From SIG480 sp045537045 (GTDB lineage: Bacteria; Bacillota; Clostridia; Oscillospirales; JAAYXM01), in the NCBI GenBank assembly GCA_045537045.1, contig JAZSOS010000043.1, forward strand, positions 77,467-141,466: DNA of 64,000 bases. Reading direction: 5' to 3'. This document shows, one piece after another, positions 24,301 to 32,807 of this stretch. Below the pieces are notes generated by a model that was not told the origin of the DNA, did no database searches, and saw only the letters and a list, made by a program, of their open reading frames with translations. The stretch's first letter is position 1. Every line of letters starts with the position of its first letter. A program made the translations under genes and the position numbers.

Positions 24301-25704
24301 TTCTCGGGCGAATACCAGTCCACTGCCCACGGTCAGGTTGAAGATCTGTTTGGTCAGGGGCATGTTTTCCGCGCGGGAACGATTGCTACGGTTGCAGATA
24401 AAACTGCGTTTGGATATGTCAAGAAATATGCAGAAGAGCGATCTATGAATATGACACAGGCGGAAAGAAACCGAATAGTTATCGGCTGTACGGGAATAAA
24501 AAGAACAACGGGGCAGCATCCCGGCGGCGTTATGATCGTGCCGAAAGATAAGGAAATTTATGATTTTACGCCTGTTCAGCATCCTGCAGATGATAAGGAT
24601 TCCGATATCATTACCACGCATTTTGACTACCATTCAATTCACGATAATCTCCTAAAGCTTGATATGCTCGGACACGACGATCCGACGATTATACGTATGC
24701 TTGTAGATTTAACAGGGATTAACGCGCGTGAAATTCCTCTTGACGACCCGGAAACAATGAGTATTTTCACATCCATTTCCGCACTTGGAATTGATGAAGA
24801 TCCGATTCTTGGAAAGACCGGAAGCGTTGCTGTGCCGGAATTTGGTACTCACTTTGTCCGCCAGATGCTTCTTGATACACAGCCGACCACATTTGACGAG
24901 CTTGTCCGAATATCGGGTCTTTCACACGGTACGGATGTCTGGCTTACAAACGCTCAGGATCTCGTCCGCGACGGTGTTGCAACGCTTAAACAGGTTATCT
25001 GTGCCCGTGACGATATTATGCTCTATCTCATTGATAAAGGCGTTGACCCGAAGCTGTCCTTTACAATAATGGAAAGCGTCCGAAAGGGAAAAGGCTTAAA
25101 ACCCGATTGGGAAGAGGAAATGCTGTCGCACGATGTTCCGCAGTGGTATGTCGATTCTTGCAAAAAGATAAAGTATATGTTCCCGAAGGCTCACGCTGTT
25201 GCGTATGTTATGATGGCTTTCCGTATTGCGTGGTTTAAGGTGCATCATCCTAAGGCATTCTATGCGGCGTATTTCTCAATCCGCGCCAAGGCTTTTGATG
25301 CTTCAGTGATGACAAATGGCGATGCTGTGGTTCTTTCCAAGATGGACGAGCTTAATTCGATGGAAAAGATTTCACAGAAGGATGAAAATATGCTTGTCAC
25401 GCTCGAAGTCTGCCACGAGTTTTACAAACGCGGACTTACATTTGACCCGATAAATCTCTATGAATCTGACACAAAGAACTTCAAGATAACGGAGAACGGT
25501 CTCATACCTCCCTTTACAGCAATTTCAGGCCTCGGTGAGGTTGCGGCACAAAATATCGTTGATGAGCGCGTAAATGGCCGTTTTATGTCCATAGAAGAAA
25601 TGCAGAACAGATGTAAGCGCGTGTCAAAGGGTGTTATCGAAATGCTTGAGGCAAACAACGTCCTGCGTGACATTCCGGACACAAGTCAGGTATCGCTTTT
25701 TTGA
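21388..25704 (+). CDS. polC: DNA polymerase III PolC-type, alpha subunit
   Basis: Main replicative polymerase of low-GC Gram-positives, with built-in proofreading. The 1438-residue protein has an N-terminal domain, an OB-fold (about residues 230-330), a PHP domain (VELHMHTNMSTMDGISPT, AVTDHGVVQAF) split by a DEDD 3'-5' exonuclease at about residues 420-590 (FVCFDIETTGLY), a zinc knuckle CKKC..CEVCG near 912-940, and palm motifs (PDIDLNFSGEYQ). The ending SQVSLF is a typical beta-clamp-proximal tail. Last gene of the pyrH operon; no clear terminator follows. Confidence 0.98.
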   Translation: MDKENLKPFGEVFKIRGEKSLEIFENTACVKALTADKTQNRITAYLYSERIIAPSELRAAERVIAERYRLNRATLIPSYPRSLFGDEYFLTLAKRLCEEIPAAIGYLSGAVWSYDGETTLTLTLRTGLNGFSDKCIRFIKSAIENEFSMNIDVETEIAEGTDRAVEERLLSLRREIEEAAKVSAEKPKPASVKEEPVAAPAKESFKGFRKKLNEEQGEVVLGKSAFGEYIDINKIEEAFGDISIKGEIFTTECREFEERGVATYSFDMTDYKGSVRVVVRNIKLENLGDVSGKLKKGAYVHVYGSTQYDMYLKDTVVRPRNIVLGKAPSREDTAPEKRVELHMHTNMSTMDGISPTADLLKRAAGWGHKAIAVTDHGVVQAFPDAMNAAPKLGIKVLYGVEAYYGGNRKTQVVTGSIPSGFDGEFVCFDIETTGLYKKTCKIIEIAAAILRNGEICEKFQTYVNPECAIPEKISELTGITNGMVVDSPKIDKALRDFLDFVGDRPLAAHNAEFDVGFITEACKELGIEREFNYIDSLELSRKLLPDTKNHKLDTVAKALKLPKFEHHRALDDAVTVAFILRALFSELSEVHKISKVSELNGFSLGSKEKEKLNRFHMIIIAKNYVGLKNLYKLISISHLEYYDRRPIIPRHALEKHREGLIVGSACEAGELYGAIVEGKKYSELLKIADFYDFLEIQPVGNNAFMLANGIASSEEDIRNFNRTVVKLGDELGIPVVATGDVHFLDPHDEVYRRVLMASKNFADADNQAPLYLKTTNEMLDEFSYLGDKKAYEVVVKNTNMIADMCEEIRPIPEGQYPPAIEGSKEELKMLCYNKARELYGEPLHDTVRERLEYELSKIIGHDFDVMYMIAQKLVTQSVSDGYLVGSRGSVGSSFVAFLSGITEVNALPPHYRCKKCKNVVFESSGEYAAGADLPNRNCEVCGEPMVKDGFNIPFQTFLGFDGDKTPDIDLNFSGEYQSTAHGQVEDLFGQGHVFRAGTIATVADKTAFGYVKKYAEERSMNMTQAERNRIVIGCTGIKRTTGQHPGGVMIVPKDKEIYDFTPVQHPADDKDSDIITTHFDYHSIHDNLLKLDMLGHDDPTIIRMLVDLTGINAREIPLDDPETMSIFTSISALGIDEDPILGKTGSVAVPEFGTHFVRQMLLDTQPTTFDELVRISGLSHGTDVWLTNAQDLVRDGVATLKQVICARDDIMLYLIDKGVDPKLSFTIMESVRKGKGLKPDWEEEMLSHDVPQWYVDSCKKIKYMFPKAHAVAYVMMAFRIAWFKVHHPKAFYAAYFSIRAKAFDASVMTNGDAVVLSKMDELNSMEKISQKDENMLVTLEVCHEFYKRGLTFDPINLYESDTKNFKITENGLIPPFTAISGLGEVAAQNIVDERVNGRFMSIEEMQNRCKRVSKGVIEMLEANNVLRDIPDTSQVSLF

Positions 25705-25791
25705 TAAAAAATAATAAAAATCCAAAAAAATCTTGCAAATTTAGTCAAAATATGGTATTTTATATTAAATACGTATTGTGAGGTGAAAGAT

Positions 25792-26238
25792 GTGCGGTTT
25801 ATTCCGATAAACCTTGATAATGTAAAAAATGCGGCAACAATGTTTGTCGGTATAGCAAACTCTGAGCCGTGGAATGGTAAGTGGACGTATTCGTCTGCGT
25901 ATGCGCGTCTTTTCACGATTGCAAAGTCTATCGGCTTTACTGGTTTTATTACCATGGATAACAACGGACTTCCGTGCGGGTTTGTTATGGGTAACACAAA
26001 AAACCGTGATGACGGCGGACTTGATTTTGTCCTTTGTGAAATCTGTTATCAGAACAACGACGCAGGTCTTGTATATGCACAGAAAACGCTTGACTATCTT
26101 TCTGAACAGCTTGCAATGCGCCATATCGTCCGTATGCTCTATATAGAACAAGGCGGAAGCGGCGTTTCAAAGTACTTTGCAACGCTCAATTTCTCGAAAG
26201 TGGAAGATATTGTAGCGGTTGAAAAACGCATAAATTAA
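25792..26238 (+). CDS. GNAT-like acetyltransferase
   Basis: A 148-residue protein with a GNAT-like layout: an N-terminal strand and helix, a central strand GLDFVLCEICYQNNDAG and a following helix, then IVRMLYIEQGGSGVSKYFATL near the end. The acetyl-CoA loop (Q/RxxGxG/A) is poorly conserved, so the function is provisional. GTG at 25792 is chosen because AGGTGA lies five bases upstream; GTG 25783 is an alternative. Substrate unknown. Confidence 0.75.
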   Translation: MRFIPINLDNVKNAATMFVGIANSEPWNGKWTYSSAYARLFTIAKSIGFTGFITMDNNGLPCGFVMGNTKNRDDGGLDFVLCEICYQNNDAGLVYAQKTLDYLSEQLAMRHIVRMLYIEQGGSGVSKYFATLNFSKVEDIVAVEKRIN

Positions 26239-26278
26239 AAACTTTTGGAGATAATGTTAAAAAAATCGCAATTTCCTC

Positions 26279-26306
26279 TTGATTTTCTTGAAAAATGTGG
26301 TAAACT
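26279..26306 (+). promoter_or_regulatory. Promoter of fba
   Basis: TTGATT (26279-26284) and TAAACT (26301-26306) with a 16-base spacer, about 32 bases before the strong site AAGGAGATG. Confidence 0.5.
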
Positions 26307-26338
26307 AACATAGGTAAAAAATTTAAGGAGATGTAATT

Positions 26339-27268
26339 ATGCCACTTGTAACTTCAACAGAAATGTTCAAAAAAGCATATGAAGGCGGCTACGCTATCGG
26401 CGCCTTCAATGTAAACAACATGGAGATTGTCCAGGGGATTACCGAGGCAGCAAAAGAGGTTAACTCTCCGCTTATTCTCCAGGTTTCTGCAGGTGCAAGA
26501 AAGTATGCAAAGCATGTATACCTTATGAAGCTCATCGAAGCTGCTATTGAGGATACAGATCTTCCGATCTGCGTTCACCTTGACCACGGTGACAGCTTTG
26601 ATATCTGCAAGTCCTGCATCGACGGCGGATTCACTTCCGTTATGATCGACGGCTCCAAGTATTCCTTTGAGGAAAACATTGAGCTTACAAAGAAAGTTGT
26701 TGACTACGCTCACGCCCACGGCGTTGTAGTAGAAGGAGAGCTTGGTAAGCTTGCTGGTATTGAGGATGATGTCAACGTATCCGATGAGGATGCTCAGTTC
26801 ACAAACCCGGCAGAGGTTGAAGAGTTTGTTACCCGTACGGGTGTTGATTCTCTCGCTATTGCTATCGGAACAAGCCACGGTGCATTCAAATTCAAGGGAG
26901 AGCCGCGCCTCCGCTTCGATATTCTCGAAGAGGTTTCAAAGCGTCTTCCAAACTTCCCGATTGTTCTCCACGGTGCATCCTCCGTTATTCCGGAGTATGT
27001 CGAGATGATTAATGCAAACGGCGGTAATATGCCGGGTGCACAGGGTGTTCCCGAAGATATGCTCCGTCAGGCTGCTCGTATGGCTGTATGTAAGATTAAT
27101 ATCGACTCTGACCTTCGTCTTGCAATGACAGGTACGGTTCGCAAGTATTTTGCAGAGCATCCGGAACACTTTGATCCGCGTCAGTACCTCGCTCCGGCAA
27201 GAGCAAACATCAAAGAACTCGTAAAGCATAAGATTGTCAATGTTCTTGGTAGCAACGACAAGATCTAA
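26339..27268 (+). CDS. fba: Class II fructose-1,6-bisphosphate aldolase
   Basis: Zinc-dependent aldolase that splits fructose 1,6-bisphosphate into two triose phosphates in glycolysis. The 309-residue protein has ICVHLDHGDSF with zinc ligand and catalytic Asp, GELGKLAGIEDDV, SLAIAIGTSHGAFKF, and VLHGASSV. AAGGAG precedes the ATG; single-gene unit ended by a hairpin. The insertion NGGNMPGAQGVPEDM near residue 223-237 is typical of the longer bacterial forms. Confidence 0.97.
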   Translation: MPLVTSTEMFKKAYEGGYAIGAFNVNNMEIVQGITEAAKEVNSPLILQVSAGARKYAKHVYLMKLIEAAIEDTDLPICVHLDHGDSFDICKSCIDGGFTSVMIDGSKYSFEENIELTKKVVDYAHAHGVVVEGELGKLAGIEDDVNVSDEDAQFTNPAEVEEFVTRTGVDSLAIAIGTSHGAFKFKGEPRLRFDILEEVSKRLPNFPIVLHGASSVIPEYVEMINANGGNMPGAQGVPEDMLRQAARMAVCKINIDSDLRLAMTGTVRKYFAEHPEHFDPRQYLAPARANIKELVKHKIVNVLGSNDKI

Positions 27269-27292
27269 CTGTAATTTATAGCTGAAAATAAG

Positions 27293-27336
27293 GGTGACAG
27301 GCTTCAATAGATATTGCGGCTTGTCACCTGTATTTT
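27293..27336 (+). terminator. Terminator of fba
   Basis: GGTGACA (27293-27299) pairs with TGTCACC (27322-27328), followed by TGTATTTTT. The loop is long, so strength is moderate. Confidence 0.65.
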
Positions 27337-27347
27337 TAATTCGGGTT

Positions 27348-29630
27348 GTGAGTGGTTTGGGAAAAAGATATCTGTTTTGGTTTTGCGCATCCTTTGTCGC
27401 AACTGCGGCCGTCTGGTTTTTTAGCGGGACGGCTCTCGGCTTTTTGTGCCTGTGTATACTGTTTCTTTTACCGACGGTTATTTTTCTTTGTATGACGGAA
27501 AACAGATTCAGCGCGTCGCTCGTGTTGCTTGCGGCAGTGCTGTCGCTTGTATACCAGTATTGTTTTACCGTAAACGATATGCTTCCGAGAAACTTTTTCG
27601 GTAAATCAGAGATCACAGCAGAGGTAGAGTCATATCCGGGCAATACAGATTCCGGCAAATACTCGTTTGATGTGAGAATCACTTATAACGGCAAGAATGT
27701 AAATGCTCTTGTGTATTCTGAATCTGTTCCTGAAAGTCTTTCACCAGGCGATACTGTGCATATGAAGGCAAGTCTTTATGAGCTTGAAAATACCCGATAT
27801 TTTGCACAAAAGACATATTATAAGGCGAGGTATAAGGACACCGTGATGTTCGCGGAAGACGTAGTTGTTCTGTCGGAAAACGCAGAAATGAAGCTCAGGC
27901 ATGTTCCTCAGCTTCTTGCTAAATGTTTTAAAGATAAGGTTCGGGATATTTACAATGTGCGCTCGGCTTCGCTTGTAAACTCGCTGATTATGGGTGATAA
28001 GAGCGGACTTTCGGAAGATTTTCGCGATAATCTGTCTGCAACGGGAATGTCTCATACCGTTTCGGTTTCGGGACTTCACATTTCTTTCATACTCGGCTTG
28101 TTTTTGTGTTTTTCAAAAAATAAATACATAATGCTTGCCTCTCAGCCGCTTGTTTTTCTTTTCGTACTTATGGTGGGTGCACCTCAATCTGCTCTTCGCG
28201 CATTTATTATGCAGATGTTTGTTGTTCTGGCTGCTTTCGGGAAAAGGGAATATGACCAGCTTACAGCGCTGTCCTTTTCTGCGTTTTTGTTATGTGTTCT
28301 GAATCCTTACTGTGTGACGGATTCCGCATTTCTGTTGTCATTTGCAGCAACTCTTGGTATAATAGTATTATACCCTAAGCTACGTGAAGTTTTTGAACGT
28401 TTCACGGTACATAAAAAGAGCTATTTGCGAAAGCTGACAGTAGGAATGGTGTCAGTTGCGGCGGTGTCTGTTTCCGCAACAGTTTTCACAGCTCCACTTA
28501 CGGCATATTTGTTCGGTACAGTTTCCATAGTAGGTCCGGTTGCGAACATAATCCTGAATGTGTTTATATCTGCCGTTTTTTCTTTCGGTTTTGTAAATAC
28601 GTTGCTTGGTTTCTTGCTCCCGTCTGTCGCAAAGGTAGGCGTGTATATTATAGATTTTTTGGTGGGAATTATTATGAGTATTGTAAATGCGTTGGCAGCG
28701 CTTCCTGTGTCTGAGATTTTTACAGGTGAGCCGGTCGTTCTTTTTACGATATGCTTTATCTGTTTTGTAGTCGTCTATGCAATTTTAGCGGGAAGAAAGA
28801 AGCTTCGCCTTCCTGTTTCTCTGATATTAATACTGCTTGCCGTTATCTGTGCTTTTGTGGTAATGAATGGCGAAAAGTCTCAGCAACCGTATGGCGAAGG
28901 GATTCGATTTGATGTTCTTGATGTAGGGCAGGGACAGTGTATTGTTGCAACATCGGGAGAATCCTGCGCTGTTATCGACTGCGGAGGTGATGTCCCTGCA
29001 GAGCGCATTGCCATATCGCATCTTTTCGGTCTCGGCGTTTCGGATATTGACGCACTTGTTCTTACTCATGCTCATTCCGACCACGCAAACGGAGCGGAAT
29101 ATCTTATGAGGTCTGTCAGTACAAAAGCAGTGTATATGCCCGCAACCGATAGAGAAAATGCAACGTTTATAGATATCGCCGACAGTGCGGTAAAAGAGTG
29201 CAATACAGTATTTGTAGATGAAGATATAACAATAGAACTTGAAGGAATGGAAATAAAGCTTCTCACGCTTCCTATGGGAAGTGACGAGAACGAAAACGGC
29301 CTTGTCGTTCTTGTGTGTGACGGCGAGTATGAACTTCTAATAACGGGCGATATTGCAACGTCCAACGAAAAGCTCATTCTTGACCGCATTCCGGATTGTG
29401 AGAGTTACATAGTAGGACACCACGGTTCAAAAACATCAAGCTCGCAGGCCCTTTTGAACCGCGCTCTCCCTGAGCTGTCCGTTATTTCCGTAGGTGAAGG
29501 TAACTCTTACGGTCATCCTTCATCACAGGCGATGAAGAGGCTTCGCAATATTGGCTCTGAGATAAGAAGAACCGATACGGAAGGAACATTGACCTTTTAT
29601 TCGCGAGAAAAGGAGGCAGAAGCGGAATGA
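27348..29630 (+). CDS. comEC: DNA internalization protein ComEC/Rec2
   Basis: Membrane channel that brings single-stranded DNA into the cell during natural transformation. The protein (about 760 residues) has an N-terminal OB-like domain, the Competence membrane domain (SNTLMGDKSGL-like region: LVNSLIMGDKSGLSEDFRDN, then TGMSHTVSVSGLHISFI), and a C-terminal metallo-beta-lactamase domain with VLTHAHSDHANG. The start is uncertain: the frame opens at 27294 inside the fba terminator; GTG 27348 and TTG 27357 are more plausible but lack a strong ribosome-binding site. It overlaps holA by 4 bases. Confidence 0.93.
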   Translation: MSGLGKRYLFWFCASFVATAAVWFFSGTALGFLCLCILFLLPTVIFLCMTENRFSASLVLLAAVLSLVYQYCFTVNDMLPRNFFGKSEITAEVESYPGNTDSGKYSFDVRITYNGKNVNALVYSESVPESLSPGDTVHMKASLYELENTRYFAQKTYYKARYKDTVMFAEDVVVLSENAEMKLRHVPQLLAKCFKDKVRDIYNVRSASLVNSLIMGDKSGLSEDFRDNLSATGMSHTVSVSGLHISFILGLFLCFSKNKYIMLASQPLVFLFVLMVGAPQSALRAFIMQMFVVLAAFGKREYDQLTALSFSAFLLCVLNPYCVTDSAFLLSFAATLGIIVLYPKLREVFERFTVHKKSYLRKLTVGMVSVAAVSVSATVFTAPLTAYLFGTVSIVGPVANIILNVFISAVFSFGFVNTLLGFLLPSVAKVGVYIIDFLVGIIMSIVNALAALPVSEIFTGEPVVLFTICFICFVVVYAILAGRKKLRLPVSLILILLAVICAFVVMNGEKSQQPYGEGIRFDVLDVGQGQCIVATSGESCAVIDCGGDVPAERIAISHLFGLGVSDIDALVLTHAHSDHANGAEYLMRSVSTKAVYMPATDRENATFIDIADSAVKECNTVFVDEDITIELEGMEIKLLTLPMGSDENENGLVVLVCDGEYELLITGDIATSNEKLILDRIPDCESYIVGHHGSKTSSSQALLNRALPELSVISVGEGNSYGHPSSQAMKRLRNIGSEIRRTDTEGTLTFYSREKEAEAE

Positions 29631-30640
29631 ATATGAAAGTGGAAGAATTCAAGCAAAAGCTTAAAGCGGGAGAGTTTTCTTCTTTGTATATTTTTTACGG
29701 AGAAGAAGTATATCTTCTTGAACATTATCTTTCCGAGCTTCAAAAAAAGGTTGTCGGGGATATGATGCCGGAATTTAACCTGACGGTTATAAATAAAGAA
29801 CCGGAGTTTAATGAGCTTGCCGACGTTGTGGAAAGCTATCCTGCAATGAGTGACCGCCGCCTTGTAATTGTTCGTGATTTTGATGTTATATCTGCAAACG
29901 CGGATTTTTCCGAAAAGGCAGAGAAGCTTTTTTCTGATATGCCGGAGCATTGCGTGCTTGTTTTTGTGTATTCAAATGTCGAGTACAAGCCTGATAAAAG
30001 AAGGAAACTGTATAAGGTTTTTGAGAAATACGGTTATGCGGTCGATTTTAGAAAACAGTCACGCACCGATTTAATTTCATGGATAAAGCGCAGATTTCTT
30101 GCAAATGGCAAGGATATTAGCTCAGATACCGCTGATTTTATGATGTATTACTGCGGAGAGATTATGCAACAGCTTATTCCCGAAATTGAAAAGGTATCGG
30201 CATATGCAAAGAAGAAGGAAATCTCGCGTACCGACATAGAAAGTATTGCATCGCGTAATGTGACATCGGCGGTATTCGATGCCGCTAATGCCGTGGCAGA
30301 GAAAAAATACGGAGAGGCACTTTCTGTTCTGGAAGACCTTGAGGCACAAAATGAGAAACCTATTCCGGTTCTCGCGCTTATCGCACAGCAGTTTCGCCGC
30401 CTTTATGCTGCAAAGCTTATTATGGAACGCGGTGGCGGAAAAAATGAGGTAATGGAGCTGTTCGATATGAGAAGTGACTATCCTGCGCGTCTTGCTCTGA
30501 ATGCGGCACGTGCGATGAGTAAAGCGCATCTCCGACGCTCAATTGAACTTACTACCCATGCAGACGAAAAGCTTAAATTCGGTGCGGGGTGGGAGGTTCT
30601 GTCTACGCTTATTGCGTCAATAGCCGCGGAGGGGAAATGA
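29627..30640 (+). CDS. holA: DNA polymerase III subunit delta
   Basis: Clamp-loader subunit that opens the sliding clamp. The 337-residue protein has the HolA start (LKAGEFSSLYIFYGEEVYLL), ESYPAMSDRRLVIVRDFD, and the helical C-terminal collar domain. AAGGAGG within the end of comEC serves as ribosome-binding site. The comEC-holA order is common in Firmicutes. Confidence 0.93.
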   Translation: MNMKVEEFKQKLKAGEFSSLYIFYGEEVYLLEHYLSELQKKVVGDMMPEFNLTVINKEPEFNELADVVESYPAMSDRRLVIVRDFDVISANADFSEKAEKLFSDMPEHCVLVFVYSNVEYKPDKRRKLYKVFEKYGYAVDFRKQSRTDLISWIKRRFLANGKDISSDTADFMMYYCGEIMQQLIPEIEKVSAYAKKKEISRTDIESIASRNVTSAVFDAANAVAEKKYGEALSVLEDLEAQNEKPIPVLALIAQQFRRLYAAKLIMERGGGKNEVMELFDMRSDYPARLALNAARAMSKAHLRRSIELTTHADEKLKFGAGWEVLSTLIASIAAEGK

Positions 30641-31227
30641 TGAAGTGCGTTCTTGAAACAATTATCGTAGAGGGGCGTTATGATGTAAATACGCTTTCCC
30701 AGTGTGTGGATGCCCATATCATCGAAACTTCGGGATTCGGTATTTTCAATAACAAGGAAAAGCGTCGGCTTATAGAGCGCCTTGCGGAGAAAAACGGTAT
30801 AATAGTGCTGACGGACAGTGATGGTGCAGGTCTTGTTATCCGCAATCATATAGCAAGCATAGCACGCGGAAATATAAAGCATGCATATATCCCCGAAATC
30901 GAAGGAAAGGAACGCCGGAAAAGTGTGGCTTCAAAAGCAGGGCTTCTGGGTGTTGAGGGTATGACACCCGATATAATAATAAATGCTCTCCGGCGCGCCG
31001 GTGCAACCTTTACAGATGAGCCCGAAAGGCGTGGCGCAGGGATTACGAAGCAGGATATGTATGCTATGGGACTTTCCGGTGGAGAAAAAAGCGCGGAAAA
31101 AAGAGAAGCTATTGCCCAAAAGCTTGACCTTCCGAAAAATCTTTCGGCAAATGCATTTCTTGCTGCCGTCAATATGATATTCACACGCGATGAGTTTAAG
31201 AAAGCTTTGGAGTGTTGCAAGTTCTAA
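30637..31227 (+). CDS. rnmV: Ribonuclease M5 (Toprim domain)
   Basis: Endonuclease that matures 5S rRNA precursors in Firmicutes. The 196-residue protein has an N-terminal Toprim domain with catalytic glutamate in IIVEGRYDVNTL and the DxD pair in VLTDSDGAG, and an RNase M5-type C-terminal half (PDIIINALRRAG). The start is ATG 30637 (or 30640), with GGAGGGG immediately upstream; the earlier frame lies in holA. It overlaps holA by 4 bases. Confidence 0.88.
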   Translation: MMKCVLETIIVEGRYDVNTLSQCVDAHIIETSGFGIFNNKEKRRLIERLAEKNGIIVLTDSDGAGLVIRNHIASIARGNIKHAYIPEIEGKERRKSVASKAGLLGVEGMTPDIIINALRRAGATFTDEPERRGAGITKQDMYAMGLSGGEKSAEKREAIAQKLDLPKNLSANAFLAAVNMIFTRDEFKKALECCKF

Positions 31228-31254
31228 TTGTGCGACACAGCTTGTATCAATTTC

Positions 31255-31296
31255 AAAACCGGTTGCACATTTTGTTATTGTGCGGCCGGTTTTTTC
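31255..31296 (+). terminator. Terminator of the comEC-holA-rnmV unit
   Basis: AAAACCGG..GCACA pairs with TGTGC..CCGGTTTT, then TTTTC. Strong stem with a small internal mismatch. Confidence 0.88.
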
Positions 31297-31323
31297 ATAT
31301 ATTTTTTAACGAGGTGATTTTAT

Positions 31324-32211
31324 ATGTCAAAGCGTTATAACAGAGGAAGAAAAAAGCAGAAGAAAAACAAATTTGTATATTTTCGCCTTTTTCTATGTTG
31401 CATAATAATCTGCACAGCTGTTGTGCTTAAGTATACAAATACTCCGATAGTGACAAAGATTGCCGAAAAGGTGAGCCATGAGCTTAAACTTGATGATGCG
31501 GTTGATGCAATAAGCGGGCTGAAGGATATTGACGAAAAAATCACCGAGGTTTTCCAAAAAAGCGAAGAGAATGCGGATGACGAAGATGTTTCCGAGTCGG
31601 TCTTTAATGAGGATTACTATATAGGTGATAAGGATGAGGCTCTTGAGCGGGAAATAGAGGAAGAACGGAAAAGGGCAGAAGCCGAAGCAAAAAAGCTGAG
31701 TGTTGAAACACTTAGCTTTCAAATGAGCGAAGAAGAACTTTTAGATGACACCCGCGCCGAACCGTTCCGAATTCCTCCTCCGTCTTATTGCAGTTATGAA
31801 AAGGTGGAGCTTGGATTTAAATACAAGTCTCCGCTGTTTGGTATTATAACTTCGAAATACGGATACCGTGACCATCCGATAATTGAGGATGCAAGCTTTC
31901 ATACAGGACTTGACATTGCGGCAAAAAGCGGCACTGCGATTTCTGCATTTGCGGACGGAACAGTGGTAGAATCAGGCAAAAACAAAACATATGGCAATTA
32001 CCTTCTTATAGAACATAAAAACGGAATACGCAGCTTTTACGGACATAATTCCCGCCTTTCCGTGAAAAAAGGGCAGAGGGTAAAGCTCGGTCAGAAGGTT
32101 GCAGAAGTCGGAAGCACAGGGATGTCCACGGGGCCGCATCTCCATTTTGAAGTGAGAAAGGGAACTGTACGCCTTGATCCGGCTTCCTATATATCTCCCG
32201 AAACAGTATGA
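31324..32211 (+). CDS. Membrane-anchored M23 peptidase-domain protein, SpoIVFA-like
   Basis: 295 residues: basic start, one membrane segment (FRLFLCCIIICTAVVLKY), an acidic charged linker (residues 65-140), and a C-terminal LytM/M23 domain. The zinc motifs are complete: HTGLDIAA and GPHLHFEV. It overlaps an M50 protease gene by 4 bases; this M23+M50 pair matches spoIVFA-spoIVFB, where SpoIVFA holds SpoIVFB inactive until a forespore signal arrives. I infer the SpoIVFA role from the neighbour; it could also be a real cell-wall hydrolase, because the catalytic residues are kept. Confidence 0.8.
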   Translation: MSKRYNRGRKKQKKNKFVYFRLFLCCIIICTAVVLKYTNTPIVTKIAEKVSHELKLDDAVDAISGLKDIDEKITEVFQKSEENADDEDVSESVFNEDYYIGDKDEALEREIEEERKRAEAEAKKLSVETLSFQMSEEELLDDTRAEPFRIPPPSYCSYEKVELGFKYKSPLFGIITSKYGYRDHPIIEDASFHTGLDIAAKSGTAISAFADGTVVESGKNKTYGNYLLIEHKNGIRSFYGHNSRLSVKKGQRVKLGQKVAEVGSTGMSTGPHLHFEVRKGTVRLDPASYISPETV

Positions 32212-32807
32212 TAAAAAAGACAAAGATTAAGGTCAGTATTCCATTTGTTTTGCTCATTGCAGTCATGTATATCCTTGATTCCGGAAACGTTTTTATCCCC
32301 ACGTTTTTTGCCGTAATCATTCATGAACTTTCTCATATTGCCGCAATATTTTTGTGCGGGGCAAGTATAGATGTCATTGATATACGCGCTTTCGGAATAC
32401 GTGTAAATGTTCCGGAGCTTTCATGTAGGCCGTATAAAAAGGAAATAATAATAGCCGCCGCAGGACCGCTTGCGGGAATAATAACGGCAAGCTTGGGCTT
32501 TGCGGCGGCAAATTTACTGCATACTGCAATTTTTGATTATTTTATCGGGGTAAATGTTTTGATAACTGCTATAAATCTCATTCCTGTTTATCCGCTTGAC
32601 GGTGGCAGGATTGTTCTCGGCACAATACTACAGCATATTCCGGTAAGAGCGGCATATACCATAAGTTATATACTTGCGATTGTATCAATCGGAACACTTT
32701 TTGGTTTGTGTACGTTTCTTGCGTTTCGCGACGCGATAAATCCGTCACTTGTCATTTTCACCGCATATATCGCGCTTTGCGGAATCAAAGCTCATCCTCG
32801 GATTTGA
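32208..32807 (+). CDS. spoIVFB: M50 intramembrane protease, SpoIVFB-like
   Basis: 199-residue polytopic zinc protease with HELSH in the second membrane helix and INLIPVYPLDGGR containing the third ligand. There is no PDZ domain, unlike rseP in this window. SpoIVFB cuts pro-sigma-K in the mother cell during sporulation. It overlaps the M23 gene upstream and the convergent trmD by 23 bases. Confidence 0.85.
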   Translation: MIKKTKIKVSIPFVLLIAVMYILDSGNVFIPTFFAVIIHELSHIAAIFLCGASIDVIDIRAFGIRVNVPELSCRPYKKEIIIAAAGPLAGIITASLGFAAANLLHTAIFDYFIGVNVLITAINLIPVYPLDGGRIVLGTILQHIPVRAAYTISYILAIVSIGTLFGLCTFLAFRDAINPSLVIFTAYIALCGIKAHPRI

